Assembly (NCBI RefSeq): GCF_011764545.1
Contig: NZ_AP022870.1
Coordinates: 7,198,001-7,262,000 of the forward strand
Reading direction: 5' to 3'
DNA: 64,000 nucleotides
Source of the DNA: Phytohabitans flavus
Lineage (GTDB): Bacteria > Actinomycetota > Actinomycetes > Mycobacteriales > Micromonosporaceae
Below, in pieces: positions 36,724 to 45,137 of this stretch. Position 1 is the stretch's first letter; every line of letters begins with the position of its first letter. The notes beneath the pieces were generated by a model. That model searched no databases. It had not been told where the DNA came from and was given only the letters and a program-made list of their open reading frames with translations. Position numbers and translations under genes: made by a program.

Positions 36724-38432
36724 AGCGCCTTCCTCCCGGCTCCGTCGCGACCGCCACCGTGGACGGCCTCGGCGGGACGCTCGCCCGCCGCGCCATCTTC
36801 CCAGCTCTCGCTGACCTCGCCGTCCGGGCCGATCGCCCCGAGCAGGTGACCTCGCCACTCGTCACTTGCCGAGGGGAAGTCTTCGCGCCAGTGGCAGCCG
36901 CGCGTCTCCTCCCGGCGGTCCGCGGCCGCGACGAGAGCGGATGCCACCGTGAGCAGGTTTGTCGCCTCCCACGAGGCGGTGCGCGGGGTGCCACGGGTAC
37001 CACCCAGCCGGGTCAGCTCCTTGGCGGCGACGGCGAGCGAGTTGGCCGAGCGCAGCACGCCGGCGCCCCGGGTCATCGCGTCCTGGAGCGGGACCCGAGC
37101 CTCCTCACCCACCACCCAGCCGGGCGTACTCTCCACCGGCGCGGGCTCCGCCTGCGGTGGGAGGTCATGCGCGATGTCCTCGGCGATCCGGCGGGCAAAC
37201 ACAAGCCCTTCCAGCAGCGAGTTGCTGGCCAGCCGGTTTGCGCCGTGCACGCCGGTGCAGGCCACCTCGCCGCACGCGTACAGGCCGGGGATCGAGGTAC
37301 GGCCGCGCAGGTCGGTGCGCACGCCGCCGGACGCGTAGTGGGCGGCTGGCGCGACCGGGATGAGGTCGACGGTCGGGTCGATGTTGGCGGCCAGGCAGGC
37401 CGCGGTGATCGTCGGGAAGCGGTGCGGTACGTCGGGCAGGTGACGGGCGTCGAGGTACACGTGGTCGGCGCCGGTAGCGAGCATGACGCGGTGGATCGCT
37501 TTCGCGACCACGTCGCGCGGAGCCAGCTCGGCCAGCTCGTGCTGCCCGACCATGAACCGCTCGCCGTCGCCGTCGACAAGGTACGCACCCTCCCCGCGCA
37601 GCGCCTCCGAGATCAACGGGCGCTGCGTCTCGTGGATGTCCCCACCGACGAAAGAGGTCGGATGGAACTGCACGAACTCCACGTCGGTGACCACCGCGCC
37701 GGCCCGCAGCGCGAGCGCCACGCCGTCGCCTGTGGAGACCGAGGGGTTGGTGGTCGCGGCGAACATCTGGCCCATGCCGCCGGTGGCGAGCACGACCGCC
37801 CGGCTCAGGATCGCGCCGACGCCATCCTCGCTGCCCTCGCCCAGCACGTGGAGCGTGATGCCGCAGGCCCGGCCGTCCGCCGCGCGGAGCAGGTCGAGCA
37901 CCAGCGCGTGCTCGACGAGGCGGATCCAGGGGTCGCGGCCGACGGCGGCGTGCAGGGCCCGCTGTACCTCGGCGCCTGTCGCGTCACCGCCGGCGTGCAC
38001 GATCCGGTTGGCCCGGTGGCCACCCTCGCGGGTGAGCATCAGCGAGCCGTCCGCGTTGCGGTCGAACTCGGCGCCGAGGCGGATCAGCTCGCGTACCCGC
38101 AGCGGCCCTTCCTCGACCAGGACGTCGACCGCCGCCGGGTCGCATAGACCGACGCCCGCGACGAGCGTGTCGGCGGCGTGTGCGGCTGGCGTGTCGAGCG
38201 GGTCGAGCACCGCAGCGATACCGCCCTGCGCCCAGCGTGTGGAGCCGTCATCGATATTGACCTTGGTAACGACGGTGACGTGCAGGCCGGCCTCGCGCAG
38301 GTGCAGGGCCGCGGTCAACCCCGCGATACCGGAGCCGACCACCACGACGTCGGTCGTCTCGTACCAGCCCGGGTCCGGCGCACCCAGCCGGTGGGGCAGC
38401 ACGGGCAGTGCAACATCCATCCGACCAGTCAA
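36720..38432 (-). CDS. nadB: L-aspartate oxidase
   Basis: FAD enzyme making iminoaspartate for NAD synthesis. 570 residues. The dinucleotide-binding motif is VVVVGSGIAGLTAAL; HPTSFVGGDIHETQRPLISEALRGEG (HPTSF and SEALRGEG) and ASGGVRTDLRGRTSI are fumarate-reductase-family substrate motifs. The partner gene nadA is not in the window. A start at MDVALPVLP (four codons later) is also possible. Confidence 0.94.
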   Translation of the reverse strand: MTGRMDVALPVLPHRLGAPDPGWYETTDVVVVGSGIAGLTAALHLREAGLHVTVVTKVNIDDGSTRWAQGGIAAVLDPLDTPAAHAADTLVAGVGLCDPAAVDVLVEEGPLRVRELIRLGAEFDRNADGSLMLTREGGHRANRIVHAGGDATGAEVQRALHAAVGRDPWIRLVEHALVLDLLRAADGRACGITLHVLGEGSEDGVGAILSRAVVLATGGMGQMFAATTNPSVSTGDGVALALRAGAVVTDVEFVQFHPTSFVGGDIHETQRPLISEALRGEGAYLVDGDGERFMVGQHELAELAPRDVVAKAIHRVMLATGADHVYLDARHLPDVPHRFPTITAACLAANIDPTVDLIPVAPAAHYASGGVRTDLRGRTSIPGLYACGEVACTGVHGANRLASNSLLEGLVFARRIAEDIAHDLPPQAEPAPVESTPGWVVGEEARVPLQDAMTRGAGVLRSANSLAVAAKELTRLGGTRGTPRTASWEATNLLTVASALVAAADRREETRGCHWREDFPSASDEWRGHLLGAIGPDGEVSESWEDGAAGERPAEAVHGGGRDGAGRKAL

Positions 38433-38486
38433 CCACCGCGTGCCCGCGCACGGCGCGGACTGTGATCAGGGACTAGTTCGGGGCTA

Positions 38487-38648
38487 AGGTCTGTTTCAAA
38501 ATCCTTGCCGGGCTGCGCCGGGTCCAGACGACGACCGGCGGCGCCGGGCGTAAGGCCGCATACAACACCGGTATGCGACCTTGCGCCCGTCTTGCCGGAT
38601 CGCCGCCTGGACCTCGGCTCGCCTCGACAAATCTTTTGAAACAGGCCT
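38487..38648. mobile_element. MITE-like 162-bp hairpin element flanked by TA
   Basis: The two halves are imperfect inverted copies along their full length (about 77 nt each). The ends are AGGTCTGTTTCAAAA and its complement of AGGCCTGTTTCAAAA. Both ends abut a TA dinucleotide (38485-38486 and 38649-38650), as expected for insertion by an IS630/Tc1-type transposase. The element has no coding capacity. Its right boundary lies at the TAA stop of the adjacent lipoprotein gene. Confidence 0.65.
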
Positions 38649-39556
38649 TAGTTCTCGTACTGGATCGGGAGGCCGTTGATGCCCGCGCCCTTCAGCGAGC
38701 GGTTGACCTTCCGGTCACTCAGCCAGAGGTAACAGCGGACGCCCCGGTTGCCGCCATTCCACTCTTCCTCGTTGCCCGGCAGCGAGACCACGCCGGTGCG
38801 GTACTTGAGGTTGCCGTCGTTGGGCACGGCCGCGTACTTGGCGATCACCTTGCGGCACTCGTTGTGCAGCTTGTCCCAGTCGGCGCTCTTGCTCGGGTAG
38901 TTTCCCGCGGGAGCGCCGTAGACACCGGCGAACTCGCTGTTGTGGTCCTTGGTGCACTGGACCGCCGGCATCGTGTCGATGCTGCTGTCACGGGCCAGCT
39001 TCACCTGGTAGCAGCCGAGCGAGAGGGGCGAGCCCGGCTTGAGCGCGCCCTTGAGGCTGCCGCTGCGGCTTGTGGCGTCGCCGTTGTCCTCGACGTTGGT
39101 CACCTCGGTCACGTCACACCGGAACCACCGCGAGCCGCCGCTCCACGCCTGCGGCGACGGCAGCACCACGCCCAGCCACAGCCGGCCGCCGCGCCAGTCG
39201 CTGCCCACGTACTCCTTTGTCTTGGCGTCGCACTCCGCGTAGGCAGCGCGGATCTCGGGCGACCCCTTCGCCGGTGGCGCGGACCCGCTCGCCGCACTCC
39301 CGGTGAACTCGCCGACGTGGACGGTCTCGAGCCGGTGCGCGGACCCGCAGTCGACGGGGGCGAACGAGGTCAGATAGCCAATGTCGGCGTAGTCGCCGCT
39401 GTGGCAGACCTCGGCCGGCGGCACGAAGGGCGTGGGCTCGGAAGGCGCTGCCCAGTCGTCGGCCAGATCGCCGTCGACGCCCGCGGGATTGCCGCACCCG
39501 GAAAGCATCAGTGCGGTCGCACCGCCTAACGCGATCGCGGCGATCCACCGTCGCAT
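38648..39556 (-). CDS. Lipoprotein with two Septum_form-like domains
   Basis: 302 residues from ATG 39556. The signal sequence WIAAIALGGATALMLSGC ends in a lipobox, Cys near residue 21. Two similar domains follow (CHSGDYADIGYLTSFAPVDC with CDVTEV, then LGCYQVKLARDSSIDTMPAVQC with CYLWLS). This Cys-rich pattern is that of the actinobacterial 'septum formation' family, whose function is poorly known. The stop codon TAA abuts a TA-flanked hairpin element, so the original 3' end may have been altered. Confidence 0.8.
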   Translation of the reverse strand: MRRWIAAIALGGATALMLSGCGNPAGVDGDLADDWAAPSEPTPFVPPAEVCHSGDYADIGYLTSFAPVDCGSAHRLETVHVGEFTGSAASGSAPPAKGSPEIRAAYAECDAKTKEYVGSDWRGGRLWLGVVLPSPQAWSGGSRWFRCDVTEVTNVEDNGDATSRSGSLKGALKPGSPLSLGCYQVKLARDSSIDTMPAVQCTKDHNSEFAGVYGAPAGNYPSKSADWDKLHNECRKVIAKYAAVPNDGNLKYRTGVVSLPGNEEEWNGGNRGVRCYLWLSDRKVNRSLKGAGINGLPIQYEN

Positions 39557-39660
39557 CGTGCGTCCTCCCCAAGGGCACAGCTTTCCGGACGGCCGAGCAT
39601 ACGTCACCCTGACCAAATCCGACTTCCCGCAATACAACCGGCGAGTGACGTCCCTCAAAC

Positions 39661-40494
39661 TTACGCCGCGGCCACGACCTCGACAGCCGCATTGTCGATG
39701 AGCCGGGTGCTGCCCACCCACGCAGCGACGAGCAGCCGCCCCGGACCCTCCGCCGGTGCCGGCCCGAGATCGGGGTCGGTGAGCAGGAGATAGTCGAGCT
39801 TGGCGGTATCCGAATCGAAGGTGGCGCGGGCGACCGCCTCGGCGTCCCGCCCCTGGGCCGCGGCCTCGACGCCGGCGCGCAGCGCGGCCGAGAGGGTCTG
39901 CGCGGCCTGCCGCTCGGCCGGGGCCAGGTACCGGTTGCGGCTGGACAGCGCCAGGCCGTCGGGCTCGCGCACGGTCGGCACACCCACGATCCGCACCGGC
40001 ACGTCGAGGTCGCGCACCATCCGCCGCACGAGCGTGAGCTGCTGGTAGTCCTTTTCGCCAAAGAACGCCAGGTGGGGGCGGGTGACCTGGAGGAGCTTGA
40101 GCACCACGGTGAGTACCCCGTGGAAGAACCCGGGCCGGCTCGCTCCCTCCAGCCGCTCGCCCAGCGGGCCCGGGTTGACCCGGACCATCGGCTCGCCGGA
40201 CGGGTACATCTCGGCGCGGTCGGGGGCGAAGACCAGGTCGACGCCGGCCTCCGCACAGATGGCGAGGTCCGCGTCAAGGGTGCGGGGGTACCGGTCGAAG
40301 TCCTCGTTGGGCCCGAACTGGAGTGGGTTCACGAAGATCGTCGCGATTACGTGGTCGGACTGCTCACGGGCGGCCCGCAGCAGCGCGCGGTGCCCCTCGT
40401 GCAGGGCGCCCATCGTCATCACTACACCCACGGTGCCGGTCATCGCGGCGCGCGCCCCAGCCAGGTCGTCCCGGCTGTGTACGAGTGCGGTCAC
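39661..40494 (-). CDS. panC: Pantothenate synthetase
   Basis: ATP-dependent condensation of pantoate and beta-alanine. 277 residues. Signatures: VMTMGALHEGHRALLRAAR (the HxGH nucleotide motif), FVNPLQFGPNEDFDRYPR, FFGEKDYQQLTLVRRM and ALSSRNRYL. The start overlaps the stop of the upstream DUF2520 gene by 4 nt (ATGA), so the two are coupled. Confidence 0.95.
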   Translation of the reverse strand: MTALVHSRDDLAGARAAMTGTVGVVMTMGALHEGHRALLRAAREQSDHVIATIFVNPLQFGPNEDFDRYPRTLDADLAICAEAGVDLVFAPDRAEMYPSGEPMVRVNPGPLGERLEGASRPGFFHGVLTVVLKLLQVTRPHLAFFGEKDYQQLTLVRRMVRDLDVPVRIVGVPTVREPDGLALSSRNRYLAPAERQAAQTLSAALRAGVEAAAQGRDAEAVARATFDSDTAKLDYLLLTDPDLGPAPAEGPGRLLVAAWVGSTRLIDNAAVEVVAAA

Positions 40495-41355
40495 GCCTGA
40501 ACCTCCTGCCGGGGCGTGGCGAGCACGTCGAGAAGGCGCTCGGCGTCGATCGGTCGTAGCCGGCCGGCGGCGATCGCCCGGTCGGCGGTGCGGCGAGCCA
40601 TCGCGACGTACGCGGGTACGGAGTCGGGCGCGACGGCGGTGAGCCGCTCGAGGTGTCGCGCGACGGTGCCGGCGTCACCCCGCGAGACAGGGCCGGTCAG
40701 CGCCGCGTCGCCGTACCGCAGGGCGTTGTCGAGGGCGGCTCGCAGCAGGGGCCGAGCACGTTCTCCGGACGTACCACCCCGGCGTCGCGCAGCCGGTCGG
40801 CCGCCTCGTTGACGAGCGTGACCAGGTGGTTCGCTCCCTGCGCGAGCGCGGCGTGGTACAGCGGCCGGTCGGCCTCGGTGACCCACTCAGGGGTGCCCCC
40901 AGATCGGCGACGAGCCGGGTGGCGAGCGGGCGCAGCCCGAGCGGGGCGGTCACGCCGTACGCGGTACCGGGCAGCCGGGACAGGTCGTCACCGGTACCGG
41001 CGAAGGTCATCGCGGGGTGCAGCGCGAGCGTGCGGGCGCCCTGCGCGGCGGCCGGTGCCAGCACGGCGAGCCCCTGCGCGCCCGAGGTGTGCGCCACGAC
41101 CTGCCCCGATTGGAACGGCAGGTCGGCCACCAACGGGCCGATCGCATCGTCGGGGACGGCGATGAGCAGCAGGTCAGTGGCGGCGCGGGCGACCTCAGCG
41201 GGCGACACGCGCGCGGTATCCGGCAGGAGGCGGGCGATGCGCGCGGCAGATGCCGGCGACGAGCCGGAAGCCGCGACGACCGTGTGGCCCGCGCGGGCCA
41301 GGGCCGCGCCCAGCACAGCGCCGACGCGCCCGGCCCCGATGACACCGACGATCAT
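40491..41355 (-). CDS. Rossmann-fold DUF2520 protein coupled to panC, two apparent frameshifts
   Basis: The N-terminal NAD(P)-binding motif is GVIGAGRVGAVLGAALARAG; the C-terminal helical part (LYHAALAQGANHLVTLVNEA) is the DUF2520 domain. Frames break at about 40897-40901 and 40748-40751, both in G/C runs. Adding one base at each restores a 288-residue protein ending ATPRQEVQA. The fold is that of 6-phosphogluconate/ketopantoate reductases. Coupling to panC suggests that it may supply pantoate as an alternative ketopantoate reductase (inference). Confidence 0.82.
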
Positions 41356-41487
41356 GACCTTGATCCAGTCCTCGTGAGGTTAGGTACCGGTCAACGTCAG
41401 TATGCGTCCGTGTTAACTCACCCTCACAGCGCCTGTGAAGGTTTTCACGAGCGCCCCTGCCTGGGTTTACGCGCGGGATCGTAGGGT

Positions 41488-42489
41488 TTGGTCGTGCCGG
41501 CGGCTGACGTGCCCGTGACCTGGCGGGAAGCGATGGAGGAGGCCCTCTACGGGCCGGGCGGCTTCTTCGTGACCCGCGCGCCGGCCGCGCACTTCCGGAC
41601 CAGCGTGCACGCCTCCCCGCTCTTCGCCTCGGCGATCCTTAGCCTTGTGTCCTATGTGGACGAAGCGCTGGGCCGCCCGGGGCGGCTGGACGTGGTCGAC
41701 ATGGGCGCGGGCCGGGGCGAGCTGCTGGCCGCGCTCCTGCACGCCGCACCACCCGAGCTGGCCGGGCGGCTCGCGCTGACGGGTGTCGAGCGTGCACCCC
41801 GGCCACCGTCCCTGCCTACGCCCGTGGCCTGGGAGTCTGCACCCCCGTCGGGCATCGTCGGGGTCCTGCTGGCCACCGAATGGCTCGACAACGTGCCGCT
41901 CGATGTCGTAGAGGACGGCCGGTACGTGGTTGTCGACCGGTCCGGGGTGGAGTCACGCGGCGCCCCGGTCGCCGCACCGGACCTCGAGTGGCTCTCCCGC
42001 TGGTGGCCGGACGCGCCGCGCGCCGAGGTGGGTGCGTCGAGGGACCGGGCCTGGGCCGGCGCGGTCGCCGCGGTGGAACGCGGGCTGGCGCTGGCGGTCG
42101 ACTACGGCCACGTGCTCGGGGAGCGGCCGCTGGGCGGGACGCTGACCGGATACCGAGCCGGCCGGCAGGTGCCCCCGGTACCGGACGGGACCTGCGACAT
42201 CACCGCGCACGTGGCGATGGATTCCGTGGCCGAGGCCAGCGGGCGGCCGTACACCCTGGTCTCCCAGCGCAAGGCACTGCGTGCGCTCGGCGTGGACGGC
42301 GCCCGGCCCCCGCTGGCGTTGGCCTCGACTGACCCCGCGGGTTACGTGCGGGCCCTGGCCTCGGCGTCGGCGGCCGCGGAGCTGACCGACCGAGCCGGCC
42401 TGGGCGGCCATTGGTGGCTGACGCACCCGATCGGCGTGGACCAATCCTTCGTTACCGGCCTGGCGTGGGACGATGACGGGCATGACTGA
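41488..42489 (+). CDS. MidA/NDUFAF7-family SAM-dependent methyltransferase (DUF185)
   Basis: 333 residues. GPGGFFVTRAPAAHFRTSVHA at the N-terminus and VVDMGAGRGELLAALL (motif I) with LATEWLDNVPLDVV are family marks (the EWLDNxP segment corresponds to the conserved NExxDxxP). The human homologue NDUFAF7 dimethylates an arginine of NDUFS2, the NuoD homologue, during complex I assembly (known). Here the gene overlaps a nuoD by 17 bp, making NuoD the likely substrate (inference). Confidence 0.85.
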   Translation: MVVPAADVPVTWREAMEEALYGPGGFFVTRAPAAHFRTSVHASPLFASAILSLVSYVDEALGRPGRLDVVDMGAGRGELLAALLHAAPPELAGRLALTGVERAPRPPSLPTPVAWESAPPSGIVGVLLATEWLDNVPLDVVEDGRYVVVDRSGVESRGAPVAAPDLEWLSRWWPDAPRAEVGASRDRAWAGAVAAVERGLALAVDYGHVLGERPLGGTLTGYRAGRQVPPVPDGTCDITAHVAMDSVAEASGRPYTLVSQRKALRALGVDGARPPLALASTDPAGYVRALASASAAAELTDRAGLGGHWWLTHPIGVDQSFVTGLAWDDDGHD

Positions 42490-43624
42490 CCTGCGTGAGG
42501 TCACTGTCGGCACCGGGAGCGGGCTGGATACCGCGGACATGGTGCTCAACATCGGGCCGCAGCACCCGTCCACCCATGGCGTGCTGCGGTTGAAGCTCGT
42601 GCTCGACGGCGAGCGGGTGGTCTCCTGCGAGCCGATCGTCGGGTACATGCACCGGGGCGCGGAGAAGCTCTTCGAGGTACGCGACTACCGGCAGATCATC
42701 GTGCTGGCCAACCGGCACGACTGGCTGTCCGCGTTCTCGAATGAGCTCGGTGTGGTGCTGGCCGTCGAGCGGCTGATGGGGCTCGAAGTACCCGAGCGGG
42801 CAGTGTGGCTGCGCACCGCGCTCGCCGAGCTCAACCGGGCGCTCAACCACCTCATGTTCCTGGGGTCGTACCCGCTGGAGATCGGCGCGATCACGCCGGT
42901 GTTCTACGCGTTCCGCGAGCGCGAGACGCTCCAGGCGGTCATGGAGGAGGTCTCCGGTGGCCGGATGCACTACATGTTCAACCGGGTGGGCGGCCTGAAG
43001 GAAGAGGTGCCGGCCGGCTGGACGCGGCGGGCCCGGGAGGCGATCGGGCAGGTGCGGCGCCGGCTGCCCGACCTCGACAACCTGATCCGCCGCAACGAGA
43101 TCTTCCTCGCCCGCACGGTGGGCGTGGGCGTGCTGCCGGCCGCCGACGCCGCCGCGTACGGTGCGTCCGGTCCGGTCGCGCGGGCGTCCGGGCTCGACTT
43201 CGACCTGCGGCGGGACGAGCCGTACCTGGCGTACGGCGAGCTGGACGTGCCGGTGGTGACCCGCACGACCGGCGACTGCCACGCGCGGTTCGAGGTGCTG
43301 CTCGACCAGGTGTTCGTGTCGCTGGACCTCGCCGAGCGGTGCCTCGAGCGGGTGGACCAGATCACCGGCCCGGTCAACGTGCGGCTGCCGAAGGTGGTCA
43401 AGGCGCCGGAGGGGCACACGTACGCGTGGACGGAAAACCCGCTCGGCGTCAACGGGTACTACCTCGTGTCGCGCGGTGAGAAGACGCCGTGGCGGATGAA
43501 GCTGCGCACCGCTTCGTACGCCAACGTGCAGGCACTCAGCACGCTCATCCCGGGCTGCCTAGTGCCCGACCTCATCGCCATCCTGGGCTCGATGTTCTTC
43601 GTGGTCGGCGATATCGACAAGTAG
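42473..43624 (+). CDS. nuoD: NADH-quinone oxidoreductase subunit D (orphan NuoD paralogue)
   Basis: 49-kDa-type subunit that lines the quinone site of complex I. 383 residues. Core motifs: NIGPQHPSTHGVLRL, YMHRGAEKLFEVR, NRHDWLSAF (Arg near cluster N2), and the C-terminal FVVGDIDK. Arg61 in MHRGAEK aligns with the arginine methylated in NDUFS2. No other nuo genes are nearby, so this is a stand-alone copy. ATG 42473 lies inside the methyltransferase gene; a second ATG at 42482 is possible. Confidence 0.93.
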   Translation: MTGMTDLREVTVGTGSGLDTADMVLNIGPQHPSTHGVLRLKLVLDGERVVSCEPIVGYMHRGAEKLFEVRDYRQIIVLANRHDWLSAFSNELGVVLAVERLMGLEVPERAVWLRTALAELNRALNHLMFLGSYPLEIGAITPVFYAFRERETLQAVMEEVSGGRMHYMFNRVGGLKEEVPAGWTRRAREAIGQVRRRLPDLDNLIRRNEIFLARTVGVGVLPAADAAAYGASGPVARASGLDFDLRRDEPYLAYGELDVPVVTRTTGDCHARFEVLLDQVFVSLDLAERCLERVDQITGPVNVRLPKVVKAPEGHTYAWTENPLGVNGYYLVSRGEKTPWRMKLRTASYANVQALSTLIPGCLVPDLIAILGSMFFVVGDIDK

Positions 43625-43628
43625 GGAC

Positions 43629-44993
43629 TCAGCGGTAGGGGTCGTCCTCGTCGCGGTATCGGCGGCGGCGCCCGGCCGGCTCGCGCTCCGGCGTGCCCCA
43701 CTGCTGGCCCCACGACGTAGTCGGCTCGATCCCGCCGGCCGGCAGCGCGGCCGGCGCACTGGGCCGCTCCCAGCGGTCCTGCGTCCACGGGGCATCCTGC
43801 CCGCCACCGTCGCCGTAGCCTCCGCCACCCCACTCCGGGTCGGCACGGTACTCGTCGCGGCGAGGCTCCTCGCGGCGCACCGAGGCCCAGCGGTCCTCGA
43901 TCCGCATCTCGCTGCCGCTCTCGTCCTGGTGCATCGCGGCCCGCCGCTCGCCCATGCGTAGCTCGCGGCCGCGGTCGTCACTGCGTACCGACGCCCACCT
44001 GTCGCCCGCGCGCATCCCGGTCCAGCGACCGTCGTCGCCGCCCGCGTCGGCGTCGCCCCGCTCGTACGGCCGTGGACGGCGACCATCGCCGCCGCGCAGC
44101 CGCTGCTCGGACCAGGACTCCTCCTCCGGCTCGGCGGCGCGCCGGCCGCGGGCCGGTGACCGTGGCGCGGGCGGGGCGGACGCGGGCCAGTCGCCGTACG
44201 ACCCGTTGCCCCCGTAGGACTCGGCGGAGCCGTACCCGTTCGACCCGTACGACGTCGCGCCGTAGCTCTGTCCGCTCGGGTCCGGGTCGTCGCCTTGGTC
44301 GACGATCGTCTGCCGGGTCGTGACCTGCACGGTCTCGGTGTGCCGTACGACGCCCGGGACCCGCGCACGGCCGCCAGCGTGGCCGGCCGCAGGCGGCTGC
44401 GGGATCGCGGCGTGACCGGCGACGGCTGGTGCCTCCTGCTGCGGGTACCCGGCCCGGCCGTACCCCACCTGCGGCGGCTCCGCGGCACCTCGGGTCGCCG
44501 GCGGAGGCGGCGCGGCCTGTCCACGAGCGGCGTCCAGCTGCATCTGCATGCGCAGCGCCTGCACGGTCTCGTTGAGTGTCTGGAGCTTCTCGCCGAAGGC
44601 CTTGTGCGTGGCCCGCGCGGCGGTCTCGATGTCGTTGCGGACGTCGCCTCGCAAGGTGTCGATCTCTTCGAGCAGGGTTTCTTCCAGGTCGATACGCACA
44701 GTCTCGGCGTCGCGCCGCAGTGTTATCGATACCCCGATGAGCACGATGGCGAACACGGCGAGGACGGCGGCCACCCGGAGCACTCCAGCGCTCTGGCCCA
44801 CCAGCAGCAACAACGCCGCCAGCGGTGCCAGGCCCACCCCGACCCAGAACGCAACCGTGAGCAGCTGCCGCCCCGGCCGCTCAGACTGCGGTGCGGAGGC
44901 CGGCATGGCTGAGGAGCCTACCGATACTTCCGGGTAATCGGAACGGCCAGCCCTGGAATCCGAGGGCGGGCTCTCCGCGGACGGAACGGTCAC
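43629..44993 (-). CDS. Membrane protein with coiled coil and 18-residue charged repeats, unknown function
   Basis: 454 residues from GTG 44993. Two adjacent transmembrane helices (about 44-92; VAFWVGVGLAPLAALLLLVG, VLAVFAIVLIGVSI) precede a coiled coil (about 98-155; LEETLLEEIDTLRGDVRND, KLQTLNETVQALRMQMQL). A long polar region follows with three 18-residue repeats beginning RWASVR or RRAAMH, then a Gly/Trp-rich tail. Convergent with nuoD, 4 bp between stops. It may be a cell-envelope scaffold; there is no known function. Confidence 0.7.
   Translation of the reverse strand: MTVPSAESPPSDSRAGRSDYPEVSVGSSAMPASAPQSERPGRQLLTVAFWVGVGLAPLAALLLLVGQSAGVLRVAAVLAVFAIVLIGVSITLRRDAETVRIDLEETLLEEIDTLRGDVRNDIETAARATHKAFGEKLQTLNETVQALRMQMQLDAARGQAAPPPPATRGAAEPPQVGYGRAGYPQQEAPAVAGHAAIPQPPAAGHAGGRARVPGVVRHTETVQVTTRQTIVDQGDDPDPSGQSYGATSYGSNGYGSAESYGGNGSYGDWPASAPPAPRSPARGRRAAEPEEESWSEQRLRGGDGRRPRPYERGDADAGGDDGRWTGMRAGDRWASVRSDDRGRELRMGERRAAMHQDESGSEMRIEDRWASVRREEPRRDEYRADPEWGGGGYGDGGGQDAPWTQDRWERPSAPAALPAGGIEPTTSWGQQWGTPEREPAGRRRRYRDEDDPYR
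43839..44027 (-). repeat. 18-codon tandem repeats inside the coiled-coil membrane protein gene
   Basis: Successive units read RWTGMRAGD (half unit), RWASVRSDDRGRELRMGE, RRAAMHQDESGSEMRIED and RWASVRREEPRRDEYRAD. The period is 18 residues (54 bp), with diverged DNA copies. Each unit pairs a basic hydrophobic head with an acidic tail. Confidence 0.7.
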
Positions 44994-45078
44994 ATGAGCA
45001 CAACGAGGAAGCGGACCAAATCACCCTGAGCCAGGGCGAAACTCCACGATTGGTACCACGCCGGAGGGCCTATACGGC

Positions 45079-45112
45079 GGAACGGTGCGGGAGCCATTTC
45101 CCGCACCGTTCC
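45079..45112. terminator. Terminator downstream of the ABC binding-protein gene
   Basis: A perfect 14-bp stem from GGAACGGTGCGGGA to TCCCGCACCGTTCC with a 6-nt loop, 26 bp beyond the stop of the substrate-binding protein on the minus strand. Confidence 0.75.
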
Positions 45113-45137
45113 GGTAAACGCACTGCTGAGCGGTGGA

